A stretch of 64,000 nt of DNA from Pseudogymnoascus destructans (lineage: Eukaryota > Ascomycota > Leotiomycetes > Thelebolales > Thelebolaceae): assembly GCF_001641265.1 (NCBI RefSeq), contig NW_020167543.1, forward strand, positions 335,501 to 399,500. The letters are read 5' to 3'. Below are positions 23,284 to 34,012 of the stretch, piece by piece. The notes beneath the pieces were generated by a model. It was given only the letters and a program-made list of their open reading frames with translations, was not told the origin of the DNA and searched no databases. Numbering within the stretch: the stretch's first letter is position 1; each line of letters opens with the position of its first letter. Both the position numbers and the translations under genes were made by a program.

Positions 23284-23848
23284 TAAACATACCTTTGATA
23301 TATTTCTTCTAAAGCTTCTATAGCTTTATATTCATCTTGTTGTATATAATGTAGCTTACTTAGCCCTATTCTCTTTAAACAAGGGTCTAGTAGTAAAGCA
23401 ATAAATAAAGGTTTATTCTTCTCTTCATAATGATTAGGAGAGTAGTATTTCCTTAATTTAGCAGTACCTTTCTTAATAGCAATATTTATTTTAGAGCCCT
23501 ATATTAATATTAGCATTAAGTTAGATATAAAAGGGATATAAAACTTACTGTTGCTATTTTATCTTCTATTTGCTTTATTAAAGGTAATGAGTGATATAAA
23601 GTAGGGTATTCTTTCCCTTGTAATTTTTTAGTTGCTTTAATAAAGTCTTCGAATATTTCTTTATAGGTCTCTAAAACTAGGTAGTCTTCTTCTTTTAACC
23701 TAATGCTTTCATTATCTTTAAAAACCTTAGCTTTAGATGTTGCAATAACAATCTCTATAGGTTCTTTAAGATTTAAAAAGTTATTAAGCATATAATAAGT
23801 AGAAGACCACCTAGTAGCATTATCTATAAATGTTAGTATTAATATATA
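23284..23848 (-). pseudogene. AT-rich hAT transposase remnant, part 2
   Basis: The minus strand reads ATRWSSTYYMLNNFLNLKEP near 23810-23760, then a 91-residue open piece to 23516 and further hAT-like sequence to 23290. The upstream part of the same relic is at 25641-25800, separated by a P2 insertion. A, T and Lys/Ile/Asn codons dominate, as in old RIP-affected sequence. Confidence 0.65.
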
Positions 23849-23849
23849 A

Positions 23850-25638
23850 ATTTATCATGATCCTGGACATATCATGACCCTGGACACTTTTCGTGACCCT
23901 AGACACTTTTCGTAACCCTTCTACCTTTCAACTCCAACACACGTTATCTTCACATTTGATAATGTTAGTACAAACCCAAGAAGCACGAATCATTTTAGCT
24001 ATGGAAGCTATTTAATCACCTAAAAAAATTACTCTTCGCACTGCTGCAAAACTTTACAATGTGCCACATTCTATGCTTAGTGACAGAATGAATGGTCATT
24101 CTATTATCCACTGACTAAAACAGAAGAGGAAGTCATTGTTTGATATATACTTGATTTAGATGCGAGGGGGTTTGCGCCTCGGATAGCTGGTATGGAAGAT
24201 ATGGCAAATCTTATTCTAACATCACAGGGAGGAAGACGCGTTAGACAGCTCTAGGCTCATTGATTTGTCAAACGACAACCAGAACTTAAGACGTCGTTTA
24301 TGATTTCCAAAGGACATTGTGCTAAGATCCTAAGCTAATTAGCACGTGGTTTCAACTAGTGGAGAATATGAAGGCGAAATATTGCATCTAAGACTGCGAT
24401 TTCTACAACTTTGATAAAACGGGCTTTATGATGGGTATAATTTGCCTAGTAATGATTGTTATGCATACGGACTGGCATGGTAGAGGCAAAGCTGTCCAAC
24501 TAGGAAATTGAGAATGGACTATGGCTATTAAGTGCATTAATAGTGAGGGTTGGAATCTCCCTCCATTTTCAGTCATTTAAGGGAAATGCCACCTTACAAG
24601 TTAGTACACAGGAAGTGACCTTCTAGACAGCTAGGTAATTAAACCTACTAATAATGGATGGACGGATAATGAGACTAGTCTTGACTAGATTCAACACTTT
24701 AACAAGCATACTGCTAGTCGAACAAAAGGGAGATATCGCATGTTAGTACTTAATAGGCACAAAAGTCATGAATCTGCTAAATTCCAAGAGTATTGCAAAG
24801 CCCACAACATTATAACTCTTAGATTACTTGCTTACTCTTCGCACTTAACTCAACCACTTAATGTAGTGTTTTAGTGTCTTAAAGCACGCATATAGTCGGC
24901 AGATCGAGACATATGTTAAGGCTCACATCAACCATACCACCAAGGTCAAGTTCTTCATAGCCTTTAAAGAAGCATATTTAGAGACCTTTACAACCCAAAA
25001 TGCAAAGGCTGGATTCTATGGAGCTAGATTAGTGCCTTTAATCCTCAAGCAGTTATCTTAAAGCTAGATGTCAGGTTGCAAACACCAACGCCTCAACTGC
25101 TCTCTTGTGATGCAGATCCTTAGGTTTAGCAAACCCCTCGCAACCCCACCACTGCTATTTTGCAAACAACTCTTGTTAAGAGTCATATTACATGCCATCA
25201 AGGTAGCTCTCTAACACCAATTTTTTAAACAGTTGCTACGATAGCAAAGGGTACAGAACTGTTAGCTCATGAAGTGACCCTTTTCTCTATTACACACTTC
25301 GTGTAGCAAATGAAGCCCTTAGCAAATGCTGTTAGGCTAAAAAGAGCCGTATCCGCCAAGGGGGCGCATTTACTGTAAAGGATTCACATGATGTGGATGA
25401 GCAGGTGCAACATGATTTGCATATGGAGGGCAGGGGTCAAAAGGGAGGGCAACTAAGAGCATGACATTGTGGCACTTACGGTAAGCCTAGTTATAATGCA
25501 AGAACTTGTCAAGTAGATGTAGATATGCCTAGTTCATTAGAATCTGACTAGTCGGATTCAATTTAATTATATGGCTGTTTAATTATATTTGGCAGCAGTA
25601 GCGTCACGAAAAGTGTCTAGGGTCATAATAAACCACGT
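23850..25638 (+). mobile_element. decayed P2-like pogo element
   Basis: The right end ACGTGGTTTATTATGACCC (reverse complement) borders TA at 25639-25640; the left end is eroded near 23850. The plus strand shows the transposase order with stops and frameshifts: MLVQTQEARIILAMEA at about 23962, FYNFDKTGFMMG-like at about 24400, the zinc knuckle end near 25480-25520. GACCCTAGACACTTTTCG-type units repeat at both ends. It is inserted in the hAT remnant. Confidence 0.7.
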
Positions 25639-25640
25639 TA

Positions 25641-25800
25641 TAGATATTAGCTTACCTAGTTGTATTGTTTTAGGCCCTTCTATATCTTTAGCATGTTTGC
25701 TAATAGCCTTATATTCTCTTGATTATATTTAAGGATATTAATAATCTTCCTCATTTTAAGCCATAGTGATAAATTAGATAAATCTATTAAAGTTAGTATA
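25641..25800 (-). pseudogene. hAT transposase remnant, part 1
   Basis: A minus-strand AT-rich fragment whose reading (LWLKMRKIINILKYNQENIR) precedes the TRW block of the part at 23284-23848. The two are one relic split by the P2 insertion. Confidence 0.5.
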
Positions 25801-25807
25801 ATGTACT

Positions 25808-26602
25808 TCACTACCGAGCTGGCCACACCCCTAAGCTAGCCACCTCATCACAACTCAACAAACATTCTAGCCTAAAACTCAACCCTAACACCATGAATCA
25901 ATTGAAATCACTCCTCATTGCCTTCCTTAGACGATGAGATAACTACTTGACAAGTTCTTGCATTATAGCTAGTGTTTCCACAGACACCACAGCACCACTT
26001 CTTCGGCTTAGACCTCGTTGTGCGACTACTACCCTGCTGCATTTCCCACTTCATCTAGACATCAACCTTGTTTTGCGCCATCTGATCCTGTCCCATAGCT
26101 ACTGTTAGAGTTCCTCCTTGTCTAAGACATTGTTTTTTTGTCCTGCAACGCCAGCTTAGTAGGTGGTTTGTCTCTGGAAGTGTCTTAACCTCTGCCTCTA
26201 GAAGGGCCTCCTATGCATAAAGACATGTGCTCCCTTCACTAGACTATCAATCCCTTTATAGATTGATGTTAGAGAGCTTCCTTAGTGACGTGAGATTTGG
26301 TCCTTAAGTAATTGAGATTGGGAAGCAGCCTCATTAGCGCTAGTAGGCGTCTTAGAAGTCCAACTTTCTATGACTCCATTAGAGGTCCCTAGAGGTGTTG
26401 GCGTCTATAACTTAATATCTAGCTTCGACAGGACTGCTTCTAGGTTATGTGAAATAAGTCCTGCACCTCAAAAACCTCCTTGGACATTATCAACAGTCAT
26501 TGCCTCTTAGAGTGTAGTGGCAAATGCTAGGAAGAAGTCCTCCTTCCAGATGTGGGCTACACCTGCCTGTATCTTATCCTCAATTTGCCAACCTTTGGCC
26601 TT
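25808..26602 (-). pseudogene. 3' part of another pogo-like element (P3)
   Basis: The tip has GCTGGCCACACCCC followed by GCTAGCCACC, again an iterated subterminal unit. The minus strand encodes a decayed zinc-knuckle end (about 25935-26000), a coiled-coil region and the GGF.GAGL...LD.KL block (about 26400-26480). It is truncated at about 26602 before the DDE core. Confidence 0.55.
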
Positions 26603-27060
26603 CACTAATATGTTAATAGATTAAGGGAAGAATTTAATAATGAATTACCTTTAACACAATAACAACTACAACAACAGCAAGAGAATGAAGAAGATAATTT
26701 ATTAGATGATTTTGAAAGATTATTATATTCTCAAAATATATCAGATGACTTCAAAACAGAAACTTATATCTATTTCCAAGAACCTATTTCTCATTATAAG
26801 GTAAGCTATTAACCCTATTTAATAATTAACTTGCTAATATTATATAGATTAATCCTTTACTATTGGAAAATAAATCAATCTCGATTTCCTATTCTAGCTA
26901 CTATCGCTAGATGCTATTTACAAATCCCTGCTACTAGTGCTCCTATAGAGAGCACTTTTAGTATAGATAGCCTTATTACAAAGACTAGAAATAGGCTTTT
27001 AAAAGACATTTTTAGAGTAATAGCTTGTTAAAGAGTTGGGATTTTATAAAGGAAGAAAAG
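26603..27060 (+). pseudogene. hAT transposase C-terminal remnant
   Basis: The plus-strand frame at 26831-27031 contains the hAT dimerisation signature: FPILATIARCYLQIPATSAP, then IESTFSIDSLITKTRNRLL. The preceding part is acidic and Asn/Gln-rich. No terminal repeat is recognisable. Confidence 0.65.
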
Positions 27061-27113
27061 GATCTACAAGGGGAATTTATAGCTAAATTAATACTTTAAG
27101 TAGTATTTAGATA

Positions 27114-28973
27114 ACGTACATGTATAGCGAAAGCGCCAAACAAGCGAAAGCGCCAAAATTATCTACCCTCACGACAAACATTGCGATAAATCTACCACAA
27201 CATTAGAAATCAATTGAAACTACTCGGAGTCCTCTTCCTCAGAGGTGTCTATTACAATCTGACACGTGCGCGCATTGTGCCCAGTCTCACCACACTTGCC
27301 ACAGCGACGGGCACGGGTTTCTTCCCTTGGCTTCCGACCACGGCTTGCCCTTATTTCCTGCTCTACCTGCTGCACAACATCCCTCTCATCCTGTAGCTCT
27401 TGCGCCCCTTGTTGACTAAGTGATCCTCCTTGCTGTAGTCGTGTTTTCCTAGCTCTCCGGCGCTTGCTTAGTACTTCATTTGCCTGTCGTAGGTTTTGGT
27501 TCTCTCCCTTTAGCAGTGCTAATTGATGCATTATTTGCGATGCACCCTTTGTAAACTGGTCAACAGCTGCATAGATTGAGGTTGGAGAGCTATTTTGATG
27601 GCGTGAAATCTGAGTTTTAATAAATGTAGACTGTGACATAGCTTCAATTGGGTTGTTTGGTGTCTGAGAAACCCAAGGTTGAGCAGTACCTGGGCGGGAG
27701 CTTGGAGGCGTTGGTGTCCTTAACTTAAGATCAAGTGTAGATATCACTCTCTCAGGGTCAAATGGAAGAAGCCCTGCCCCTCGGAACCCGCCTCGAATGT
27801 TACTTTCCGTCATTGTAGTGTTAAATGCAGCGTGGAAGGCAGGAAAGAAGTCATCCTTTGTAATATGAGAAATATGAGCCTGCATCATATCTTCAATTTG
27901 CCGACCATAGGCCTGCTTTAACGGGCCGAAACAGCCAACATCAAGTGGCTGGAGTAGATGAGAAGAGTGAGCAGGCATACAAAGCGTAATAATGTTGTGT
28001 TCCTTGCAGTACTCCTCAAACTCATCTGAGTGGTGGCTCTCATGACCATCAAGGACTAACAAGCGATAACCACCAACACTCCGGGCCTTTGTATGCTTCT
28101 CAAAGTGCTGAATCCAATCCATGCCTCTCTCGTTTGTAGTCCAGCCATTTTCAGTAACAGAAATCACCCAATCGCTTGAAAATCCACTATTCTCATACCA
28201 AGATGTAAGGTGGTTTTTGCCTGCAACAATGATAAATGGTGGTACTGCCCAACCTTGAGAACTAACGCCTTGGATTACTGTAACCCATTCCCGATTACCA
28301 GGCTGTACCTTCTTTGCTTTTGCCCGCCCGTCTGAGCTTGTTACAACCATAGCAGTTGAGATAACGCCCATCATAAACCCAGTCTCATCAAAGTTGTAGA
28401 TATCTGCTTCATCGATACCATATTTCGCAATTGTGTTACGCACAAGCTCAAACCAGCCATTAATAACTTCTGGATCTTCGCACTTAGCCCTCTGGTAGTC
28501 GTATTTGCGCTGAAAGCGTGTCTGGAGCTCTACACGCCGCTTAACAAAGTTTGAAGCCCAACGCGACCCAACGCGTGACGCGTCGCGTGTTGCAAGTAGT
28601 CGACTTGCCATATCTTCAACAACAGACAGCCGAGGAGGAAACCCTTTGGCAGCTAGGTCGAGTATATACTGAACAAGGACGGACTCCTCTAGGTTAGTTA
28701 ATTTCCGTGAGTTGGCTTGGATATCGCGTCGTGAAGGTACACCTTCTAGACGACGACCTAGCTTGCGGTGGTCCACAGAATAGATCCTAGCAGCAACTCG
28801 AAGGCGTAACTTTGGGTCGCTTTGCATAGCCTGGATAGCTAGCACTAATTGGCTTTCATCGTTTTTATGGGGCATGTTTTGTTGTTGAGGAATTTAACAT
28901 TTAGTTGGGGGGTTTGGTCACCGCATCATTTTGGCGCTTTCGCTTGTTTGGCGCTTTCGCTATACATGTACGT
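27114..28973 (-). mobile_element. pogo-like element P1 copy 1 (1860 bp, intact)
   Basis: The terminal inverted repeats start ACGTACATGTATAGCG and the TA duplication is at 27112-27113 and 28974-28975. Each end carries GCGAAAGCGCCAAA twice in tandem, separated by CA. It contains one uninterrupted transposase gene and is nearly identical to copies 3 and 4, so insertion was recent. Confidence 0.95.
27220..28875 (-). CDS. P1 pogo-like DDE transposase, 551 aa
   Basis: It catalyses cut-and-paste transposition of P1. Order: HTH_psq DNA-binding domain (about residues 5-45); CENP-B-type HTH (about 58-125); DDE superfamily endonuclease with D163 (NFDETGF), D276 (LVLDGHESH) and D312 (QPLDVGCFGP), the three expected acidic residues; a 440-500 coiled coil with a basic KRRRARKTR patch; and a CCHC-like zinc knuckle CGKCGETGHNARTC near the end. 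The start ATG lies 98 bp inside the element and the frame has no lesion, so activity is plausible. It differs from copy 3 at R265 (Trp there). Confidence 0.93.
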   Translation of the reverse strand: MPHKNDESQLVLAIQAMQSDPKLRLRVAARIYSVDHRKLGRRLEGVPSRRDIQANSRKLTNLEESVLVQYILDLAAKGFPPRLSVVEDMASRLLATRDASRVGSRWASNFVKRRVELQTRFQRKYDYQRAKCEDPEVINGWFELVRNTIAKYGIDEADIYNFDETGFMMGVISTAMVVTSSDGRAKAKKVQPGNREWVTVIQGVSSQGWAVPPFIIVAGKNHLTSWYENSGFSSDWVISVTENGWTTNERGMDWIQHFEKHTKARSVGGYRLLVLDGHESHHSDEFEEYCKEHNIITLCMPAHSSHLLQPLDVGCFGPLKQAYGRQIEDMMQAHISHITKDDFFPAFHAAFNTTMTESNIRGGFRGAGLLPFDPERVISTLDLKLRTPTPPSSRPGTAQPWVSQTPNNPIEAMSQSTFIKTQISRHQNSSPTSIYAAVDQFTKGASQIMHQLALLKGENQNLRQANEVLSKRRRARKTRLQQGGSLSQQGAQELQDERDVVQQVEQEIRASRGRKPREETRARRCGKCGETGHNARTCQIVIDTSEEEDSE

Positions 28974-29008
28974 TAGTCATGCTTTTATAATATTTGACTA
29001 TTTGAATA

Positions 29009-30728
29009 ACGTGCATGTATAACGAAAGTGCCAAACAAGCGAAAGTGCCAAAATCATGCGGTGACCAACCCCCCCCAACTAAATGTTAAATTTCTCCACA
29101 ACAAAACATGCGCCATAAAAATGATCAAAGCAAATTAGTGCTAGCTATCCAAGCTATGCAAAGCGACCCAAATTTGCGCCTTTGAGTTGCAGCTAGGATC
29201 TATTCCGTAGACCACTGCAAGCTACGTCACCGTTTACAAGGCGTACCTTCACGACGCGATATCCAAGCCAACTTACGGAAATTAAGTAACCTAGAGGAAT
29301 CAGTTCTTGTTCAGTATAGTAGAGCTCCGGACATGCTTCCAGCGAAAATACGACTACCAGAGGGCTAAGTGCAAAGATCCAGAAGTCATTCGTGGCTGGT
29401 TTGAGCTTGTATGGAACACAATTCTAAAGTATGGCATCAACAATGCAGATATCTACAACTTTGATGAGACTGGGTTTATGATGGGCGTCATCTCAAGCGC
29501 AACGGTAGTAACGAGCTCAGATGGGTGGGCAAAGGCAAAAAAGGTGCAGCCTGGCAATTGGGAATGGGTTACAGTAATCCAAGGCGTTAGTTCTCAAGGT
29601 TGGGCAGTGCCGCCATTTGTCATTGTGGCAGGTAAAAACCACCTTGCATCTTGGTATGAGAATAGCGGATTTCCAGCAGATTCGGTAATCGCTGTTACTG
29701 AAAATGGCTGGACTACAAACGAGAGAGGTATGGATTGGATTCAGCATTTTGAGAAGCACACAAAGCCCCGGAGTGTTGGTGGTTATCGCTTGTTAGTCCT
29801 TGATGGTCATGAGAGCCACCACTCAGACAAGTTTGAGGAGTACTGCAAAGAACACAACATTATTACGCTTTGTATGCCTGCTCACTCTTCCCATATACTC
29901 CAACCACTTGATGTTGGCTGTTTTGGCCCATTAAAGAGAGCTTACGGTCGGCAAATTGAAGGTATGATGCGGGCTCATATTATTCACATTACTAAGGATG
30001 AATTCTTTCCTGCCTTCCACGCTGCATTTAACATTGCAATGACAGAAAGCAATATTCAGGGAGGGTTCCGAGGTGCTGGGCTTCTTCCATTTAGCCCTGA
30101 GAGTGTAATATCTACACTTGACCTTAGGTTTAAGACGCCAACACCTCCAACCTCTCGCCCAAACACCGCTCAACCATGGGTTTCTCAGACACCAAATAAG
30201 CTGTATCACAGTCTACTTTCATTAAAAATCGAATTGCGCATCATCAAAATAGCTCTCCAACCTCAATCTATGCAGCTGTTGACCAGTTTACAAAGGGTGC
30301 ATCGCAAATAATGCATCAATTAGCATTGTTAAAAGCAGAGAACCAAAACCTGCGACAGGCAAATGAAGTGCTAAGCAAGCGCCGGAGAGCTAAAAAAACA
30401 CGACTACAGCAAGGAGGATCACTTAGTCAACAGATAGCACAGGAGCTACAGGACGAGAGGGACGTTGTGCAGCAAGTAGAGCAAGAAATAAGGGCAAGTA
30501 GTGGTCGGAAGCCAAGGGAAGAAACCCATGCACGTCGCTGTGGCAAGTGTGGTGAGACTGGACACAATGCGCGCACTTGTCAGATTGTAATAGACAGGTC
30601 TGAGGAAGAGGACTCTGAGTAGTTTTAATTAATTTATATTGTTGTGGTGGATTTATCGCAATTCTTATGGGGTAGTCGCGATATTTTGGCACTTTCGCTT
30701 GTTTGGCACTTTCGTTATACATGCACGT
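29009..30728 (+). mobile_element. diverged P1 element copy 2 (1720 bp)
   Basis: The ends start ACGTGCATGTATAACG with TA at 29007-29008 and 30729-30730. The subterminal unit is altered to GCGAAAGTGCCAAA. It is about 140 bp shorter than P1 because of a deletion in the CENP-B HTH region. It lies 33 bp from copy 1, in opposite orientation. Confidence 0.88.
29108..30622 (+). pseudogene. P1 copy 2 transposase, disabled
   Basis: ATG 29108 is kept, but there is a CGA-to-TGA type stop within 30 codons (at about 29183). A deletion near 29318-29325 removes part of the HTH, and an indel near 30200 shifts the frame. The DDE core (29307-30200) and the zinc-knuckle end (30311-30622) are readable as separate frames. 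Confidence 0.85.
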
Positions 30729-30756
30729 TAGTCATGATTATTATGATTATTTGAGT

Positions 30757-30960
30757 TACAAAATGAGAGGGACCTTGTGCAACAAGTAAAGCAAGAAACA
30801 CAGGCAGGGAGTGGTCAGAAGCCAAGGGAAGAAACATGCGCAAGGCGCTATGCTAACTGTAGTGGCACAAAACACAATGCACGCACCTGTTAGATGGTAA
30901 TAGAGGTATCTAAGGATGAGTATTCTACATAGCTTTAATTGATTTATAGCGTTGTAGTGG
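30757..30960 (+). pseudogene. C-terminal scrap of a P1-like transposase
   Basis: It repeats the coiled-coil and zinc-knuckle end of P1 in decayed form (ERDLVQQVKQETQAGSGQKP, then a damaged knuckle). No ends are visible. Confidence 0.6.
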
Positions 30961-31156
30961 AATTATCATAGTATTTGTTAAGTGAGCACATTGGATATCA
31001 TTTGCTATGTTGTATCATTCGTTATGCACACATGTTAGTATAAAGTGTTGTTATTATTTTTTATGTTTTAAATAAAAAGTTAGTTAAGGAGGGAGTTAAA
31101 GGCTCTATATATACCTAGATTATAAATTCTAGACTATTCTATATAGATATATTTAT

Positions 31157-31700
31157 GGGCAAAAGAATTCAATACCATGCATCACCCCAGTAAAGAACTC
31201 AGTGCCAGGCTTGATCTAAATATAGATAAGTGAGTATAGCTGTCTACGCCAAGCATTCCTGACCTTCCCCTTTGAGGTGCTTTCGATGGTGATCATTCGA
31301 ATAGAGCCATCCTCGCTGCCGCCACCTCACCGTCACCAACCTCGCTGTCGCCTGCTAACTCGCTAGCGACGAGAGCGGGATCATGGAGGGTTGCTCCCTC
31401 TTGGTGCTGTTGTGGCAAGAGTACCAGATCTGGTACCCTCTCGTTGTAGCACCTGTGGGGAGCCAGGACACAACATGAGGTCGTGTCAGCGACCTCATGG
31501 ATGAGGAAGGGGGCTACAGGGGCTACGGGGGCATTAGGGGTGCTGCAGCTGGTCATGGAAAGCCTTCTGGAGGCAGGAGTTGGGAGTCAGGGAGAACGTC
31601 ACCAATTTGGTGGCATTTGCAGGGTATTGTATTCTTTTAGCTATCTACTAGGTATCAAGTTCTTTACAGGGGTGATGCATGGTATTGAATTCTTTTGCCC
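31157..31700 (+). mobile_element. non-autonomous Mutator-like element (544 bp)
   Basis: The terminal inverted repeats are about 43 bp with one mismatch, starting GGGCAAAAGAATTCAATACC. The 9-bp duplication TATATTTAT is exact (31148-31156 and 31701-31709); 9 bp is the Mutator (MULE) signature. The pre-insertion sequence is preserved in an inverted copy at 33985-34012. The interior is GC-rich and near 31446-31490 still encodes a zinc knuckle, CGEPGHNMRSCQ, so it looks like an internal deletion derivative of a larger transposase-bearing element. Confidence 0.8.
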
Positions 31701-31875
31701 TATATTTATAAGCATTTATAAGCATCTCAAATTCTCTAGAAGTTTGTAGAATTCTCTAGAAACATTTCATTTTCTTATCTTATCTTATCTTATCTTATCG
31801 CTTATCTAAAACCCATACCTAAGTAGGTAATAACTAAGCCTAATAAGGTATAGATTATAATCATGATTATGATTA
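31701..31875. repeat. left arm of an inverted repeat around P1 copy 3
   Basis: An AT-rich segment that occurs as the reverse complement at about 33862-34012. This arm has an expanded CTTAT microsatellite (about 31774-31798) and a short direct duplication of GAATTCTCTAGAA. Confidence 0.7.
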
Positions 31876-31984
31876 ACGTGGTTTATCAGTACCTCGGACA
31901 TATCAGTACCTCGGACACTTTTCCCGAATTTCCTACCCTCTAACTTCACAACGCGTTTTTTCCACCTTTTATTATGTCAGTGAT
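31876..31984 (+). mobile_element. 5' end fragment of a P2 element
   Basis: It starts ACGTGGTTTATCAGTACC after TA and runs through the iterated unit to ATGTCAGTGAT, the first codons of the P2 transposase, then stops exactly where P1 copy 3 is inserted. The rest of P2 does not resume beyond P1 copy 3, so a deletion occurred as well. Confidence 0.75.
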
Positions 31985-31986
31985 TA

Positions 31987-33846
31987 ACGTACATGTATAG
32001 CGAAAGCGCCAAACAAGCGAAAGCGCCAAAATGATGCGGTGACCAAACCCCCCAACTAAATGTTAAATTCCTCAACAACAAAACATGCCCCATAAAAACG
32101 ATGAAAGCCAATTAGTGCTAGCTATCCAGGCTATGCAAAGCGACCCAAAGTTACGCCTTCGAGTTGCTGCTAGGATCTATTCTGTGGACCACCGCAAGCT
32201 AGGTCGTCGTCTAGAAGGTGTACCTTCACGACGCGATATCCAAGCCAACTCACGGAAATTAACTAACCTAGAGGAGTCCGTCCTTGTTCAGTATATACTC
32301 GACCTAGCTGCCAAAGGGTTTCCTCCTCGGCTGTCTGTTGTTGAAGATATGGCAAGTCGACTACTTGCAACACGCGACGCGTCACGCGTTGGGTCGCGTT
32401 GGGCTTCAAACTTTGTTAAGCGGCGTGTAGAGCTCCAGACACGCTTTCAGCGCAAATACGACTACCAGAGGGCTAAGTGCGAAGATCCAGAAGTTATTAA
32501 TGGCTGGTTTGAGCTTGTGCGTAACACAATTGCGAAATATGGTATCGATGAAGCAGATATCTACAACTTTGATGAGACTGGGTTTATGATGGGCGTTATC
32601 TCAACTGCTATGGTTGTAACAAGCTCAGACGGGCGGGCAAAAGCAAAGAAGGTACAGCCTGGTAATCGGGAATGGGTTACAGTAATCCAAGGCGTTAGTT
32701 CTCAAGGTTGGGCAGTACCACCATTTATCATTGTTGCAGGCAAAAACCACCTTACATCTTGGTATGAGAATAGTGGATTTTCAAGCGATTGGGTGATTTC
32801 TGTTACTGAAAATGGCTGGACTACAAACGAGAGAGGCATGGATTGGATTCAGCACTTTGAGAAGCATACAAAGGCCTGGAGTGTTGGTGGTTATCGCTTG
32901 TTAGTCCTTGATGGTCATGAGAGCCACCACTCAGATGAGTTTGAGGAGTACTGCAAGGAACACAACATTATTACGCTTTGTATGCCTGCTCACTCTTCTC
33001 ATCTACTCCAGCCACTTGATGTTGGCTGTTTCGGCCCGTTAAAGCAGGCCTATGGTCGGCAAATTGAAGATATGATGCAGGCTCATATTTCTCATATTAC
33101 AAAGGATGACTTCTTTCCTGCCTTCCACGCTGCATTTAACACTACAATGACGGAAAGTAACATTCGAGGCGGGTTCCGAGGGGCAGGGCTTCTTCCATTT
33201 GACCCTGAGAGAGTGATATCTACACTTGATCTTAAGTTAAGGACACCAACGCCTCCAAGCTCCCGCCCAGGTACTGCTCAACCTTGGGTTTCTCAGACAC
33301 CAAACAACCCAATTGAAGCTATGTCACAGTCTACATTTATTAAAACTCAGATTTCACGCCATCAAAATAGCTCTCCAACCTCAATCTATGCAGCTGTTGA
33401 CCAGTTTACAAAGGGTGCATCGCAAATAATGCATCAATTAGCACTGCTAAAGGGAGAGAACCAAAACCTACGACAGGCAAATGAAGTACTAAGCAAGCGC
33501 CGGAGAGCTAGGAAAACACGACTACAGCAAGGAGGATCACTTAGTCAACAAGGGGCGCAAGAGCTACAGGATGAGAGGGATGTTGTGCAGCAGGTAGAGC
33601 AGGAAATAAGGGCAAGCCGTGGTCGGAAGCCAAGGGAAGAAACCCGTGCCCGTCGCTGTGGCAAGTGTGGTGAGACTGGGCACAATGCGCGCACGTGTCA
33701 GATTGTAATAGACACCTCTGAGGAAGAGGACTCCGAGTAGTTTCAATTGATTTCTAATGTTGTGGTAGATTTATCGCAATGTTTGTCGTGAGGGTAGATA
33801 ATTTTGGCGCTTTCGCTTGTTTGGCGCTTTCGCTATACATGTACGT
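31987..33846 (+). mobile_element. pogo-like element P1 copy 3 (1860 bp, intact)
   Basis: Ends, subterminal tandem repeats and length are identical to copy 1. TA duplication at 31985-31986 and 33847-33848. Confidence 0.95.
32085..33740 (+). CDS. P1 pogo-like DDE transposase, 551 aa
   Basis: Same protein as the copy encoded at 27220-28875: HTH_psq, CENP-B HTH, DDE core with D163, D276 and D312, coiled coil, zinc knuckle. The only residue difference I find is Trp at 265 instead of Arg (CGG to TGG, a C-to-T change at a CpG), lying 11 residues before the second catalytic Asp. Confidence 0.93.
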   Translation: MPHKNDESQLVLAIQAMQSDPKLRLRVAARIYSVDHRKLGRRLEGVPSRRDIQANSRKLTNLEESVLVQYILDLAAKGFPPRLSVVEDMASRLLATRDASRVGSRWASNFVKRRVELQTRFQRKYDYQRAKCEDPEVINGWFELVRNTIAKYGIDEADIYNFDETGFMMGVISTAMVVTSSDGRAKAKKVQPGNREWVTVIQGVSSQGWAVPPFIIVAGKNHLTSWYENSGFSSDWVISVTENGWTTNERGMDWIQHFEKHTKAWSVGGYRLLVLDGHESHHSDEFEEYCKEHNIITLCMPAHSSHLLQPLDVGCFGPLKQAYGRQIEDMMQAHISHITKDDFFPAFHAAFNTTMTESNIRGGFRGAGLLPFDPERVISTLDLKLRTPTPPSSRPGTAQPWVSQTPNNPIEAMSQSTFIKTQISRHQNSSPTSIYAAVDQFTKGASQIMHQLALLKGENQNLRQANEVLSKRRRARKTRLQQGGSLSQQGAQELQDERDVVQQVEQEIRASRGRKPREETRARRCGKCGETGHNARTCQIVIDTSEEEDSE

Positions 33847-33861
33847 TATTTACAAAGCACA

Positions 33862-34012
33862 TAATCATAATCATGATTATAATATACCTTATTAGGCTTA
33901 GTTATTATCTATTTAGGTATGGGTTTTAGATAAGCAATAAGATAAGAAAATGAAATGTTTCTAGAGAATTTGAGATGCTTATAAATTCTTATAAATATAT
34001 CTATATAGAATA
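33862..34012. repeat. right arm of the inverted repeat
   Basis: Reverse-complement counterpart of 31127-31156 plus 31701-31875 without the Mutator-like insertion. It therefore shows the empty target site. Confidence 0.7.
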
